Below the pieces are notes generated by a model. The model was not told the origin of the DNA and searched no databases. It worked only from the letters and a program-made list of their open reading frames with translations. This document shows, piece by piece, positions 34,369 to 42,881 of a DNA stretch of 64,000 nucleotides. The stretch is from an uncultured Porphyromonadaceae bacterium (GTDB taxonomy: Bacteria; Bacteroidota; Bacteroidia; Bacteroidales; Muribaculaceae): NCBI GenBank assembly GCA_902491515.1, contig CABUIC010000012.1, positions 1 through 64,000 on the forward strand. Reading direction: 5' to 3'. Each line of letters begins with the position of its first letter. Within the stretch, counting starts at the first letter, position 1. The translations under genes were made by a program, and so were the position numbers.

Positions 34369-35844
34369 ATGAGCACATTCGCAAAAACCGCAGCATGCCT
34401 GTTGTTCGGTGCTCTCGGCGCCTCGCTCGCCGCCCAGGTCCCCGGACCGGGAAGCGAGCCCGTGACGCTCGACTCATGCCGCGCCATGGCCCTCCACAAC
34501 AACAAGGAGCTGATGGTCGCACGACAGAACATCCGTAAAGCAGGCTATCAGAACAAGGAGGCTTTCGCGGCCTATCTGCCCGCCTTCGATTTCGCGGGCG
34601 GGTATATGTACAACCAGAGGAACATCTCGATATTCGACTCCGACCAGCTCCTCCCCACCAAGACATTCGACCCCGCCAAAGGCACATACGAGTTCAATCT
34701 CGTGACGAATCCCCAGACGGGGATGCCCGTGACGGGTCCCAACGGCCAGCCCATACCCTCCACCGTGGCGCTCATCCCCAAGGAGGCCATGACCTTCGAC
34801 ATCCACAATGTATTCTTCGGCGCCGTCACCCTCACGCAACCCGTGTTCATGGGCGGCAAAATCGTGGCGATGAACCGACTCACGAAGGCCGCCGAGCGCC
34901 TCGCCCGGCAGATGCACGCGGCAGGCTCCGAAAACGTAATCTATGCCGTCGACGCAGCTTACTGGCAGGTTGTGTCGCTGAAGGCCAAGCACGAGCTCGC
35001 TGTCAGCTACGTCAATCTCCTCGACTCCCTGAGCCGCAACGTCCACCTCATGCTCGACGAAGGCGTGGCCACCAAGGCCGACGCCCTGAACGTCGACGTC
35101 AAGCTCAATTCCGCCCAGGTTGACCTTGTGAAGGTCGAGAACGGCCTGACCCTCTCGCGGATGCTCCTTGCGCAGACATGCGGTCTCCCCGTCAGCACCG
35201 TCTTCCCCCTGGCCGACGAGGACATGGAGATGAGCGAGGCCCAGGCTCTCGCCGAGCCCCTGGCCGAGTCCTACGACATGCAGGACGTCTACGCCCGCCG
35301 TCCGGACCTCCGCGCCCTCGACGAGGCCGTAGAGATAGCCCGCCAGCAGAAAAACGTGGCCCGCTCGGCCATGCTCCCGAACCTCGCCGTCGTCGGCGCA
35401 TACAGCTTCTCAGACCCCAATATGTTCGACGGCTTCAAGAAGCGCGTAAAGGGCGCCTTCTCCGTCGGCGCGATGCTCTCGATTCCACTCTGGCACTGGG
35501 GCGGCAACTACAACAAGTACAAGGCCGCCGAGAGCGACGAAATTGTCCGGCGCCTCCAGCTCGAGGACGCACGCGAGCTCGTCGACCTCCAGGTCAGCCA
35601 GGCTTCATTCAAGACCAAAGAGGCCCTGAAAACCTACGAGATGACGAAATCGAACCTCGCGAAAGCCGACGAGAACCTGCGCACGGCTCGCCTCGCCTTC
35701 CGCGAAGGCATGGCCACGACCGACAACGTCATGGAGGCGCAGACGGCATGGCTCAAGGCCCACTCCGAGGAAATCGACGCACTCGTCGACGTCCGTCTCT
35801 GCCGCACCTATCTCTCAAAGGCCCTCGGCACCCTCGTCCCGTAA
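34369..35844 (+). CDS. TolC-family outer-membrane efflux protein
   Basis: Forms the outer-membrane channel of a three-part exporter. Signal peptide at residues 1-20, then two repeated halves of coiled-coil and barrel strands typical of the family; VTLDSCRAMALHNNKELMVAR and DEGVATKADALNVDVKLNSAQVDL mark the first half and LEDARELVDLQVSQASFKTKEALKTYEMTKSN-type helices the second. Length 491 aa. It is the first gene of a five-gene-scale run with HlyD-like and two permease genes, spaced by 13-30 nt. The outlet for a substrate I cannot name. Confidence 0.9.
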   Translation: MSTFAKTAACLLFGALGASLAAQVPGPGSEPVTLDSCRAMALHNNKELMVARQNIRKAGYQNKEAFAAYLPAFDFAGGYMYNQRNISIFDSDQLLPTKTFDPAKGTYEFNLVTNPQTGMPVTGPNGQPIPSTVALIPKEAMTFDIHNVFFGAVTLTQPVFMGGKIVAMNRLTKAAERLARQMHAAGSENVIYAVDAAYWQVVSLKAKHELAVSYVNLLDSLSRNVHLMLDEGVATKADALNVDVKLNSAQVDLVKVENGLTLSRMLLAQTCGLPVSTVFPLADEDMEMSEAQALAEPLAESYDMQDVYARRPDLRALDEAVEIARQQKNVARSAMLPNLAVVGAYSFSDPNMFDGFKKRVKGAFSVGAMLSIPLWHWGGNYNKYKAAESDEIVRRLQLEDARELVDLQVSQASFKTKEALKTYEMTKSNLAKADENLRTARLAFREGMATTDNVMEAQTAWLKAHSEEIDALVDVRLCRTYLSKALGTLVP

Positions 35845-35874
35845 ACAACAGCAAATCAAGCATTCCATATAGCC

Positions 35875-36912
35875 ATGACTACCAACGAAAACAATACGCC
35901 GCAGATTTCCGCGGAGAAGAAAGCCAACCGCTCACTGATGACCACAATGGCAGTGGTCGTAGCGATAGTCGCCGCCATCGCCGTAATAGGATTTCTATTC
36001 ATGAACCGTCCCGCCGACATCATCGAGGGACAGGTAGAGGGCACAAGCGTGCGCATCGCGGGCAAGCTCGCCGGGCGCGTCGCTGAGATTTACGTCGAGG
36101 AGGGCGACACCGTCCATGCCGGCGACACCCTCGTCCACATCCATTCCTCCGTAGTCGAGGCACAGCTCACTCAGGCCGAGGCGATGAAAGAGGTTGCCGC
36201 CGCCCAAAACCGCAAGGTCGACGCCGGCACGCGCTCGCAGATAATCCAGGCCGCCGCCGACCTGCTCGCTCAGGCCGAGGCCGCCGTAACCATCACCAAG
36301 AAGACCTACGACCGCCTCGAGCGCCTATACAGCGAGGGCGTCGTCTCCGAGCAGAAACGCGACGAGGCCAAGGCCGCCTACGACGCCGCCGTGGCCTCAC
36401 GGAGCGCCGCCGCAAGCCAGCTCTCCCTTGCCCGTCAGGGCGCACAGCGCGAGGATAAGGAAAGCGCCGCCGCCATGGTTCAGGCCGCCGGCGGAAGCGT
36501 CAACCAGGTGGAGGCCCTCCTTCAGGACAGCTACCTCACCGCGCCCTACGACGGCACCATCGACGTTATCTATCCCGAAACCGGCGAGCTCGTCAGCCTC
36601 GGCGCCCCGATTATGAACCTCCTCCTCGAGCACAAGCGCTACATCACCTTCAACGTCCGCGAGGAGCTCCTTCCGGACCTCCCCAAGGGCGCGGAAATCA
36701 CCGTCTCCGTTCCCGCTCTCCGCGACAAGGAAATCAAGGCAAAGGTCTATTACGTGCGCGACATGGGCTCCTACGCCATCTGGCACTCCACTAAGGCCAC
36801 GGGCAGCTACGACTCCCGCACCTTCCAGATCAAGGCCCGGCCTGCGGAAGCCGTCGAGGGTCTGCGCCCCGGAATGTCCGTAATCTACCGCCACACCGGC
36901 GCCGACAACTGA
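35875..36912 (+). CDS. HlyD-family membrane fusion protein
   Basis: Periplasmic adaptor linking inner-membrane permeases to the TolC-like channel. One N-terminal membrane helix (about residues 22-42), then a biotinyl-lipoyl half motif (GKLAGRVAEIYVEEGDTVHAGDTL), a long alpha-helical hairpin (about 85-210, rich in Ala, Glu and Gln) and the second half motif (SYLTAPYDGTIDVIYPETGELVSLG). The length of 345 aa fits the EmrA/YhiI type. Its neighbours are the TolC-like gene upstream and two permease genes downstream. Confidence 0.9.
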   Translation: MTTNENNTPQISAEKKANRSLMTTMAVVVAIVAAIAVIGFLFMNRPADIIEGQVEGTSVRIAGKLAGRVAEIYVEEGDTVHAGDTLVHIHSSVVEAQLTQAEAMKEVAAAQNRKVDAGTRSQIIQAAADLLAQAEAAVTITKKTYDRLERLYSEGVVSEQKRDEAKAAYDAAVASRSAAASQLSLARQGAQREDKESAAAMVQAAGGSVNQVEALLQDSYLTAPYDGTIDVIYPETGELVSLGAPIMNLLLEHKRYITFNVREELLPDLPKGAEITVSVPALRDKEIKAKVYYVRDMGSYAIWHSTKATGSYDSRTFQIKARPAEAVEGLRPGMSVIYRHTGADN

Positions 36913-36934
36913 TTCTCAATACACAGCCATTGAA

Positions 36935-38110
36935 ATGAGCAGGGAAATGAAACCGGGATTCCAGGCCGGCCTACGGCGCGAGCTCCGCGAGATGGGTTCC
37001 ACAAAGACGTACCTCTTCGGTATGGTCCTCGTGCCCGTTCTCATTGTCGTGTTCTTTCTCAGCCTCCTGCACAGCGGACTCCCGAACAGGGTTCCCACGG
37101 CCGTGGTGGACCTCGACCATACGCCCCTCTCCCGCTCGCTGGCGCGCACGCTCGACTCCAACGAGATGATCGAAATCGTTGACGATGCCGAGAGCTTCGA
37201 CGAGGCCCTCGCCGCCGTGCGGCGAGGCGAGATTTTCGGCTTCTTCATCATTCCGGCCAACTTCCAGAGCGACGTCCTCGCCTTCCGGACTCCCACACTC
37301 GAGTATTACTCGAACATGACCTATTTCGTGCCCGGCACACTCGCTTTCAAGGGCTTCAAGACCATCTCCGTCACCATGAGCGGCGGGGTGGTCCGGACCA
37401 CGCTCCGCGACCTCGGCGTCCCCGACCAGGAGATGGCCGGTCTGCTCCAGCCCGTAAGCATTGACTCCTTCCCCATAGGCAATCCCTGGCTGAACTACTC
37501 GATATACCTCACGCCGTCCTTCTCAATCGCCGCCCTGGCCCTCATGATCATGCTCATGACCGTCTACTCCATCACCATGGAAATCAAACGCGGCACATCG
37601 CCCGATTGGCTCGCCGCCTGCGGCGGTCGCCTCGACACGGCGCTCCTGAGCAAGATGCTGCCCCACACCCTCGTATACTTCGCCGTGGGCTCGCTAATCG
37701 TATGGCTCCTGTTCGGCTGCGGAGGCTTCCCCTGCAACGGCTCGCTCTTCTGGTTCTGGGTTGCCACGATGCTCTTCGTCATCGCCAGTCAGGCCTTCGC
37801 GCTCATCGTGGTATCCTTCGTGCCGAATCCGCGTCTGGGCTTCAGCATCTGCGCTCTCTTCGGCATCCTGACATTCTCCTTCGCAGGCTTTTCCTTCCCC
37901 GTTGAGGACATGTACGGCGCCATCGGAGTCTTCAGCTGGCTCGCCCCGACGCGCTACCTCTTCCTGATATACATCAACAACGCCCTCAACGGCTACGCCA
38001 CGTGGTTCGTGCGCTGGTGGTTCGTCGCCCTCATGGCCTTCCCCGCCGTCGCCGCCCTTGTCTCCCTGAAGCTCAGGAAAGCCCTTCTCAACCCCGTTTA
38101 CGTTCCCTAA
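36935..38110 (+). CDS. ABC-2 type transporter permease, first of two
   Basis: A 391-aa inner-membrane protein of the ABC2_membrane_3 type: one N-terminal helix (about 28-46), a large periplasmic domain of about 150 residues, and five or so C-terminal helices. The periplasmic start VPTAVVDLDHTPLSRSLAR is characteristic of the family. It lies 22 nt after the adaptor gene and 13 nt before the second permease, suggesting a heterodimer. No ATP-binding subunit is encoded in the run. Confidence 0.88.
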   Translation: MSREMKPGFQAGLRRELREMGSTKTYLFGMVLVPVLIVVFFLSLLHSGLPNRVPTAVVDLDHTPLSRSLARTLDSNEMIEIVDDAESFDEALAAVRRGEIFGFFIIPANFQSDVLAFRTPTLEYYSNMTYFVPGTLAFKGFKTISVTMSGGVVRTTLRDLGVPDQEMAGLLQPVSIDSFPIGNPWLNYSIYLTPSFSIAALALMIMLMTVYSITMEIKRGTSPDWLAACGGRLDTALLSKMLPHTLVYFAVGSLIVWLLFGCGGFPCNGSLFWFWVATMLFVIASQAFALIVVSFVPNPRLGFSICALFGILTFSFAGFSFPVEDMYGAIGVFSWLAPTRYLFLIYINNALNGYATWFVRWWFVALMAFPAVAALVSLKLRKALLNPVYVP

Positions 38111-38123
38111 ACATCCATCCGGC

Positions 38124-39383
38124 ATGAGTATTTTCAAGAACATACGCACAGGAGCAGTGATGACGGGACGCGTCTTCCGCCACGAATGGAAAGTGGTGCT
38201 CTCCGACGTCGGAGTCCTCCTCTTCTTCGTGGTCCTTCCACTGCTTTACCCGATTACCTACACCCTCGTGTACAACCCCGAGGTAGTGAACGACGTGCGC
38301 ATAGCCGTCGTGGACCACTCGCGGACCGCCGCCTCGCGCGAGCTCGTCCGAGCCATCGACGCCACGCCGGCAATCGAAGTCTACCAGTACGCCCCCGACC
38401 TCGAGGCGGCAAAGCGCCTCATGGCCGAGACGGAAGCCTACGCAATCCTCGAGATACCTGAGGACTACGCCCGGCTCCTGGGCCGCGGAGAGCAGGCCCA
38501 CGTGCCCTTCTACTCCGACATGAGCCTCCTCCTGCGCTACCGCAGCTGTCTGGCGGCCATGACCGACGTGCAGATGCACATGAGCGCGAAGATGCTCCCC
38601 GTCACCATCGACTCCACGCCCCTCTCGGCCCTCGCCGCCGGGCGCGAGCTCTCCCTCCCCATCAAGAGCGAGAGCAACTTCCTTGGCGACACCGAGCAGG
38701 GCTTCGCCTCCTTCGTCATCCCCGGCATCATCATCCTCATCCTCCAGCAGAGCATGGTCCTCGGAATATGCCTCATCGGAGGCACATCGCGCGAGCGCCG
38801 CCGCCGAAACCCCTACGGAATCGACCCCGAGTCCGTGCAGGGCGCCGGGCCTTGGGCTACGGTCTGGGGAAAGGCGCTGTGCTACGTGGTGTTCTACATC
38901 CCCGTGACCATCTACATGGTGCGCTTCGTGCCCGAATTCTTCGCTCTCCCCCATTACGGCAACCCCGTGGACTATCTTCTCTTCCTCGTGCCAATGCTTT
39001 TCGCCACGGCATTCTTCGGACAGGCGCTCATATACTTCATGAAGCAGCGCGAGGCCGCATTCATCATAATAGTCTTCACCTCTGTGATTTTCCTCTTCCT
39101 CTCGGGACTCACCTGGCCGAGATACGCCATGAGCGAGTTCTGGACTTGGGCAGGCAACATCGTGCCCGCCACATGGGGCGTCGAGGGCTTCATCCGAATC
39201 AACAGCAACGGCGCCACCGTCGCCGAATGCGCCACGGCCTACAAGGCTCTCTGGATTCTCACGGCCTTATACATGTTCGCCGCCGTCGGAGCCGCCGTGC
39301 TCGTCGACCGGCGCGCCCGGAGGCGCGCCGCGCGTGAACATTCCCCTGCCCACGCTGTTCAACTTCCGGACACAGAACAATAA
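38124..39383 (+). CDS. ABC-2 type transporter permease, second of two
   Basis: A 419-aa paralogue of the preceding gene with the same plan: N-terminal helix (about 28-50), periplasmic domain starting VRIAVVDHSRTAASRELVRA, then C-terminal helices from about residue 195 to 400. The C-terminal cytoplasmic tail is arginine-rich. With the TolC- and HlyD-like proteins it forms a complete export path, apart from the missing ATPase. An FKBP gene begins 22 nt later. Confidence 0.88.
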   Translation: MSIFKNIRTGAVMTGRVFRHEWKVVLSDVGVLLFFVVLPLLYPITYTLVYNPEVVNDVRIAVVDHSRTAASRELVRAIDATPAIEVYQYAPDLEAAKRLMAETEAYAILEIPEDYARLLGRGEQAHVPFYSDMSLLLRYRSCLAAMTDVQMHMSAKMLPVTIDSTPLSALAAGRELSLPIKSESNFLGDTEQGFASFVIPGIIILILQQSMVLGICLIGGTSRERRRRNPYGIDPESVQGAGPWATVWGKALCYVVFYIPVTIYMVRFVPEFFALPHYGNPVDYLLFLVPMLFATAFFGQALIYFMKQREAAFIIIVFTSVIFLFLSGLTWPRYAMSEFWTWAGNIVPATWGVEGFIRINSNGATVAECATAYKALWILTALYMFAAVGAAVLVDRRARRRAAREHSPAHAVQLPDTEQ

Positions 39384-39405
39384 ACAGCATAACACTATAC
39401 ACGAA

Positions 39406-40035
39406 ATGTCAACAGAAAACTTAGACCGCCTCAGCTATGCCCTCGGCATGAGCATGGGCCAGAACTTCCGGGCTTCCGGAATCCAGAAAATAAACGCCCA
39501 GGACTTCGCCGACGGCGTAGCCGCAGTATTCGACGGACTCGCTCCCCGCATGAGCTACGAGGAAGCAAAGGCCGAAGTGCAGAACTTCTTCATGGAACTT
39601 CAGAAAAAACAGGAAGAGGAAGCCCGCAAGATGGCCGACGTCAACGCCAGGGCCGGCGAGGAATTCCTGCTCGAAAACGGCAAGCGCGCCGAAGTGAAGA
39701 CCACTCCCTCCGGCCTCCAGTACGAAGTGCTCAAGGAAGGCGAAGGCGAGCAGCCCACCGCCAAGGACACCGTCAGCGTCCACTATACCGGCAAACTCAT
39801 CGACGGCACCGTATTCGACTCCTCGGAAGAGCGCGGCGTCCCCGCAACCTTCGGCGTTACTCAGGTTATCCCCGGGTGGGTGGAAGCCCTGCAACTCATG
39901 AAAGAAGGGGCTCAGTGGCGTCTGTTCATCCCCTCGGCCCTCGCATACGGCCCGCAGGGCGCGGGCGGCGTAATCGGCCCGAACGCAACCCTCATCTTCG
40001 ACGTAACCCTTCTCAAGGTCAACCCCAAGGACTGA
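39406..40035 (+). CDS. FKBP-type peptidyl-prolyl isomerase, no signal peptide
   Basis: A 209-aa Mip/FkpA-like protein with no evident signal peptide. Residues about 1-85 form the helical dimerisation region (LSYALGMSMGQNFRASG). The FKBP domain follows with intact active-site residues: VSVHYTGKLIDGTVFDSS, VIPGWVEALQLM (the conserved Trp), and LAYGPQG. I chose the ATG at 39406, which gives the typical N-terminus; an earlier frame would overlap the permease gene. The stop overlaps the next gene's start (TGATG). The three isomerase genes are tandem. Confidence 0.88.
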   Translation: MSTENLDRLSYALGMSMGQNFRASGIQKINAQDFADGVAAVFDGLAPRMSYEEAKAEVQNFFMELQKKQEEEARKMADVNARAGEEFLLENGKRAEVKTTPSGLQYEVLKEGEGEQPTAKDTVSVHYTGKLIDGTVFDSSEERGVPATFGVTQVIPGWVEALQLMKEGAQWRLFIPSALAYGPQGAGGVIGPNATLIFDVTLLKVNPKD

Positions 40036-40757
40036 TGAAACGCATCGCCGGCCTGCTCGCCGGGATTGCGCTGTGCGCGGCCGCGCAGGCGGCTGCCGCG
40101 CAGGCTCCCGTGCCGGCAGTTCACACTCATGCCGCTGCCGACTCCGTGTCGACGGCGCTGGCCGTATTCATAGGCGACGTGGTGAACTCCACGCTCACAG
40201 ACCATACACGCATGGGCTTTGCTATAGACCGCGTAGCCTTCGTCGACCGTCTCGCCGACTACCTCAAGGGCCAGCCTCAGGCCTTCGACAGCCGCTCAGC
40301 CAAGGAATTCCTCAACTCCGTCTATGCCTCCATGACACCCGCGGAGCCTGAGGCCCTGCCTGCCGCCGACCCGGCAATAGAGAACGAAGTCCTCGCGAAA
40401 GCCGACGCCGAGCCCGGAGCCCGAACCCTCCCCTCCGGAACAGTGGTCCTCGCCCTCGCCGAGGGCACCGGACCCATGGCTACAGAAGACGGCATAATCG
40501 AGATGCGCTACACCGGCACCCTCTCCGACGGCCGAGTGTTCGACAAGGTACGCGACGACGAGGCAGCCCTCGACTTCCCCGTGGCCGCCCTGGCTCCGGG
40601 CCTCACCGAGGCACTCCTCTCCGGTCTCATGCGCTCCGGAGGCAAGTACCGCGTCACAGTGCCAGCTTCCGCCGCTTACGGCGACACAGGCATTCCCGGC
40701 GAAATCCCGCCCGGCGCGACCCTGACCTTCGACATCGAGCTCTGCGATGCCGAATAA
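40035..40757 (+). CDS. Exported FKBP-like protein with altered active site
   Basis: A 240-aa protein with an Ala-rich signal peptide (residues 1-24) and a helical region, then an FKBP domain from about residue 130. The barrel motifs persist (MRYTGTLSDGRVFDK; AAYGDTG; LTFDIEL), but the segment that should read V-I-P-G-W reads ALAPGLTEALLSG, so the conserved tryptophan is Leu. It may be a chaperone with weak or no isomerase activity. It overlaps the upstream gene by 1 nt and ends 49 nt before the third copy. Confidence 0.78.
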   Translation: MKRIAGLLAGIALCAAAQAAAAQAPVPAVHTHAAADSVSTALAVFIGDVVNSTLTDHTRMGFAIDRVAFVDRLADYLKGQPQAFDSRSAKEFLNSVYASMTPAEPEALPAADPAIENEVLAKADAEPGARTLPSGTVVLALAEGTGPMATEDGIIEMRYTGTLSDGRVFDKVRDDEAALDFPVAALAPGLTEALLSGLMRSGGKYRVTVPASAAYGDTGIPGEIPPGATLTFDIELCDAE

Positions 40758-40806
40758 TCATAATTCTATTCATTTCCAATATAATACAGCAACAACTAAG
40801 AAAGTA

Positions 40807-41703
40807 ATGAAAAAGATTCTTCTGGGAGCAGGCGCCCTCGCGCTCCTCTCCCTGGCCTTCACGGCCTGCGACAAGACCTCCGACTCAGCCAAGCAGACCT
40901 CCGCGCTCTGCGACTCAACCTCCACAGCCTACGGCACAATGGCCGGCAACATCATCCTCGGCGACTTCGCCCAGTTCGCCAAGACTCCCGACGCTCCCGA
41001 CAAGGAAAGCATCCTCAAGGGCGTCAAGCTCGTCTTCTCCGCAAAGGCCGACAAGGGCACGCTCATCGGCATGCAGATGGCCATACAGATGCTCTCCGAA
41101 ATCGAGCACATCGACGCCCAGGGCGTAAAGCTGGACCGCGCAAAAGTTCTCGCGGCATTCAACAAGGCCTTCGGCGCCGACAGCGTGGACTACAGCGCCA
41201 TCTCCGGCTCCTCCGAGGAATTCCAGCGCCTCCTCAACGCCGCCATGGAAGCAGCCAAGGAAACTCCCGCCGAAGAAAAGGCCACTGAAGCCGAAGCTGA
41301 CTCCCCCGCCGCACAGAACGGTCAGGCCGCACAGGTGTTCATGGACATGACCAAGACCGAGAACCCCGACATCATGACCACTGACTCAGGCCTCAGCTAC
41401 GAAATCAAGACTCCCGGCGAGGGCGCCCACCCCACAGCTGAGTCCACAGTAACCGTCAACTACACCGGCAAGCTCATCGACGGCAAAGTATTCGACAGCA
41501 GCGAAGGCCGCGGCCCCGCCCAGTTCCCCGTTGCGGGCGTAATCCCCGGCTTCGGCGAAGGCCTCCAGCTCATCGGCAAGGGCGGCAAAATCACCCTCTA
41601 CATCCCCGGCAACCTCGCCTACGGCGACCAGGGAGCCCCCCAGGCCGGCATCGGCCCCAACGAAATGCTCATCTTCGACGTCGAACTCCTCGACTTCAAG
41701 TAA
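40807..41703 (+). CDS. FKBP-type peptidyl-prolyl isomerase lipoprotein
   Basis: A 298-aa lipoprotein: lipobox LAFTAC at about residues 14-19, then a Mip-like helical domain, an Ala/Glu-rich linker (about 155-175) and an intact C-terminal FKBP domain (VNYTGKLIDGKVFDSS; VIPGFGEGLQLI; LAYGDQG). The conserved tryptophan is replaced by Phe. It probably sits in the periplasm or on the outer membrane, so the cluster covers three cell locations. The start at 40807 places the lipobox properly. Confidence 0.88.
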   Translation: MKKILLGAGALALLSLAFTACDKTSDSAKQTSALCDSTSTAYGTMAGNIILGDFAQFAKTPDAPDKESILKGVKLVFSAKADKGTLIGMQMAIQMLSEIEHIDAQGVKLDRAKVLAAFNKAFGADSVDYSAISGSSEEFQRLLNAAMEAAKETPAEEKATEAEADSPAAQNGQAAQVFMDMTKTENPDIMTTDSGLSYEIKTPGEGAHPTAESTVTVNYTGKLIDGKVFDSSEGRGPAQFPVAGVIPGFGEGLQLIGKGGKITLYIPGNLAYGDQGAPQAGIGPNEMLIFDVELLDFK

Positions 41704-41722
41704 ATCCCCCAAAAACTAATTG

Positions 41723-41759
41723 CCCGCGCGGACCCGGTCCAACCCCGAGCCCGCGCGGG
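41723..41759 (+). terminator. Hairpin after the FKBP cluster
   Basis: CCCGCGCGG pairs with CCGCGCGGG across a 19-nt loop, without a long T run. It separates the rightward FKBP cluster from the convergent regulator gene. Confidence 0.55.
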
Positions 41760-41855
41760 ACTGTATCATATGTGAAGTGTTGTACCCAATACCATATATG
41801 GCTATGAAAAACGCCCTCCAGTATTCACTAATAAATACGGAAGAAATGTGGCTCT

Positions 41856-42881
41856 TCAGGAAATCTCCTGGATGGCGGGTTCGAAGCGGTCGTTGGGGAG
41901 GAGGGAGCGCTTCTTGGCGCGGGTCTTGTAGGTGTTGACGGTGTTGGTCGAATAGTCGAGGAACTGGGCTATGCTGCCGATATCGGTCACTCCCAGGCGT
42001 ATAAGGGCGAAAATCCTCATTTCCGGCGTGAGCTCGCCGGGGGCGCAGAGGGGAGCCTCGTCGGCGGGGAAGAGGGCGGCGTAGCGCTCGGGGAAGGCCG
42101 GGAAGAGCTTGAGGAAAATGGTGTCGAAGTCCTTCAGCACCTGCTTTCGCTCGCGCTGGAGGTCGGAGTCGCGTACGCTCTGGTCGAGGTCGTCGTACAT
42201 TCGGGCCTTGAGCTTGCGGTGGACGGTCTTGTAGAGCTCTTCCATTTTCGTGAGATTGCGGGAGTTGACCTGGAAGCTGTAACCGATGTATTCCTCCTTG
42301 ATGCGGTTTGACTCGTTGAGCTTATCGACGGCGGCCTCGAGTTCCTTCTTGCGGCGTCCGACTTCCTTGGCCTTACGGCGGGCATAGAGAATAGCCCAGA
42401 CGAGCGTGGCCGAAAGGAGGACCATCAGCCCGAGGAGCCATGCGAGGAGGGTGCGGTCGGACTCGACGTTGTTGTAGCGGACGGCCTCGATAAGAGGGAG
42501 GATGTTGGAAATCTCGGCCTTGCGGTGGGGAGCGTTGAAGAAATTGGCGTCCTCGAGGGCAACGTTTATATACTTGAAGGCGCGGTCGTGGTCGCCGTGC
42601 TCGATCATATACTTTGCGAGTTCACGTGTGGCCGTTGTCTCGTGCTTTCCGGAACGGATGTCAAGAATGGCGGAGCGGGCCTTGAAGTATACGAATCCCT
42701 CGGGCTCGTCGGCGTCGCGGTAGTTGTCGGCGAGCATGGAGCTTATCATCGCCTGCTCGGAGGCTGGGATGCGCGACTCGCTGAGAATCCGGGAGAACAT
42801 TTCGATGCGCTGGCGGTGGGTAAGCTCCGAGAGCGTGGTGTAGATGCTCGCGTAGCGGCCCTCGTATGATGCCGGAGGCAT
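41856..42881 (-). CDS. DUF6377-type membrane regulator lacking its N-terminal part
   Basis: A 341-aa protein. Residues about 1-145 are TPR-like helices, 147-167 a membrane helix (LLAWLLGLMVLLSATLVWAIL), 170-200 a coiled coil, and the C-terminus a LuxR-like helix-turn-helix (LGVTDIGSIAQFLDYSTNTVNTYKTR). Family members I know are around 500 aa or more and begin with a signal peptide and further TPR repeats; neither exists here, so the frame starts in the middle of the domain. The ATG shares one base with the stop of the GH87-like gene (TAATG). Translation coupled to that gene is plausible. It probably responds to a periplasmic or envelope signal, if it is still functional. Confidence 0.75.
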   Translation of the reverse strand: MPPASYEGRYASIYTTLSELTHRQRIEMFSRILSESRIPASEQAMISSMLADNYRDADEPEGFVYFKARSAILDIRSGKHETTATRELAKYMIEHGDHDRAFKYINVALEDANFFNAPHRKAEISNILPLIEAVRYNNVESDRTLLAWLLGLMVLLSATLVWAILYARRKAKEVGRRKKELEAAVDKLNESNRIKEEYIGYSFQVNSRNLTKMEELYKTVHRKLKARMYDDLDQSVRDSDLQRERKQVLKDFDTIFLKLFPAFPERYAALFPADEAPLCAPGELTPEMRIFALIRLGVTDIGSIAQFLDYSTNTVNTYKTRAKKRSLLPNDRFEPAIQEIS

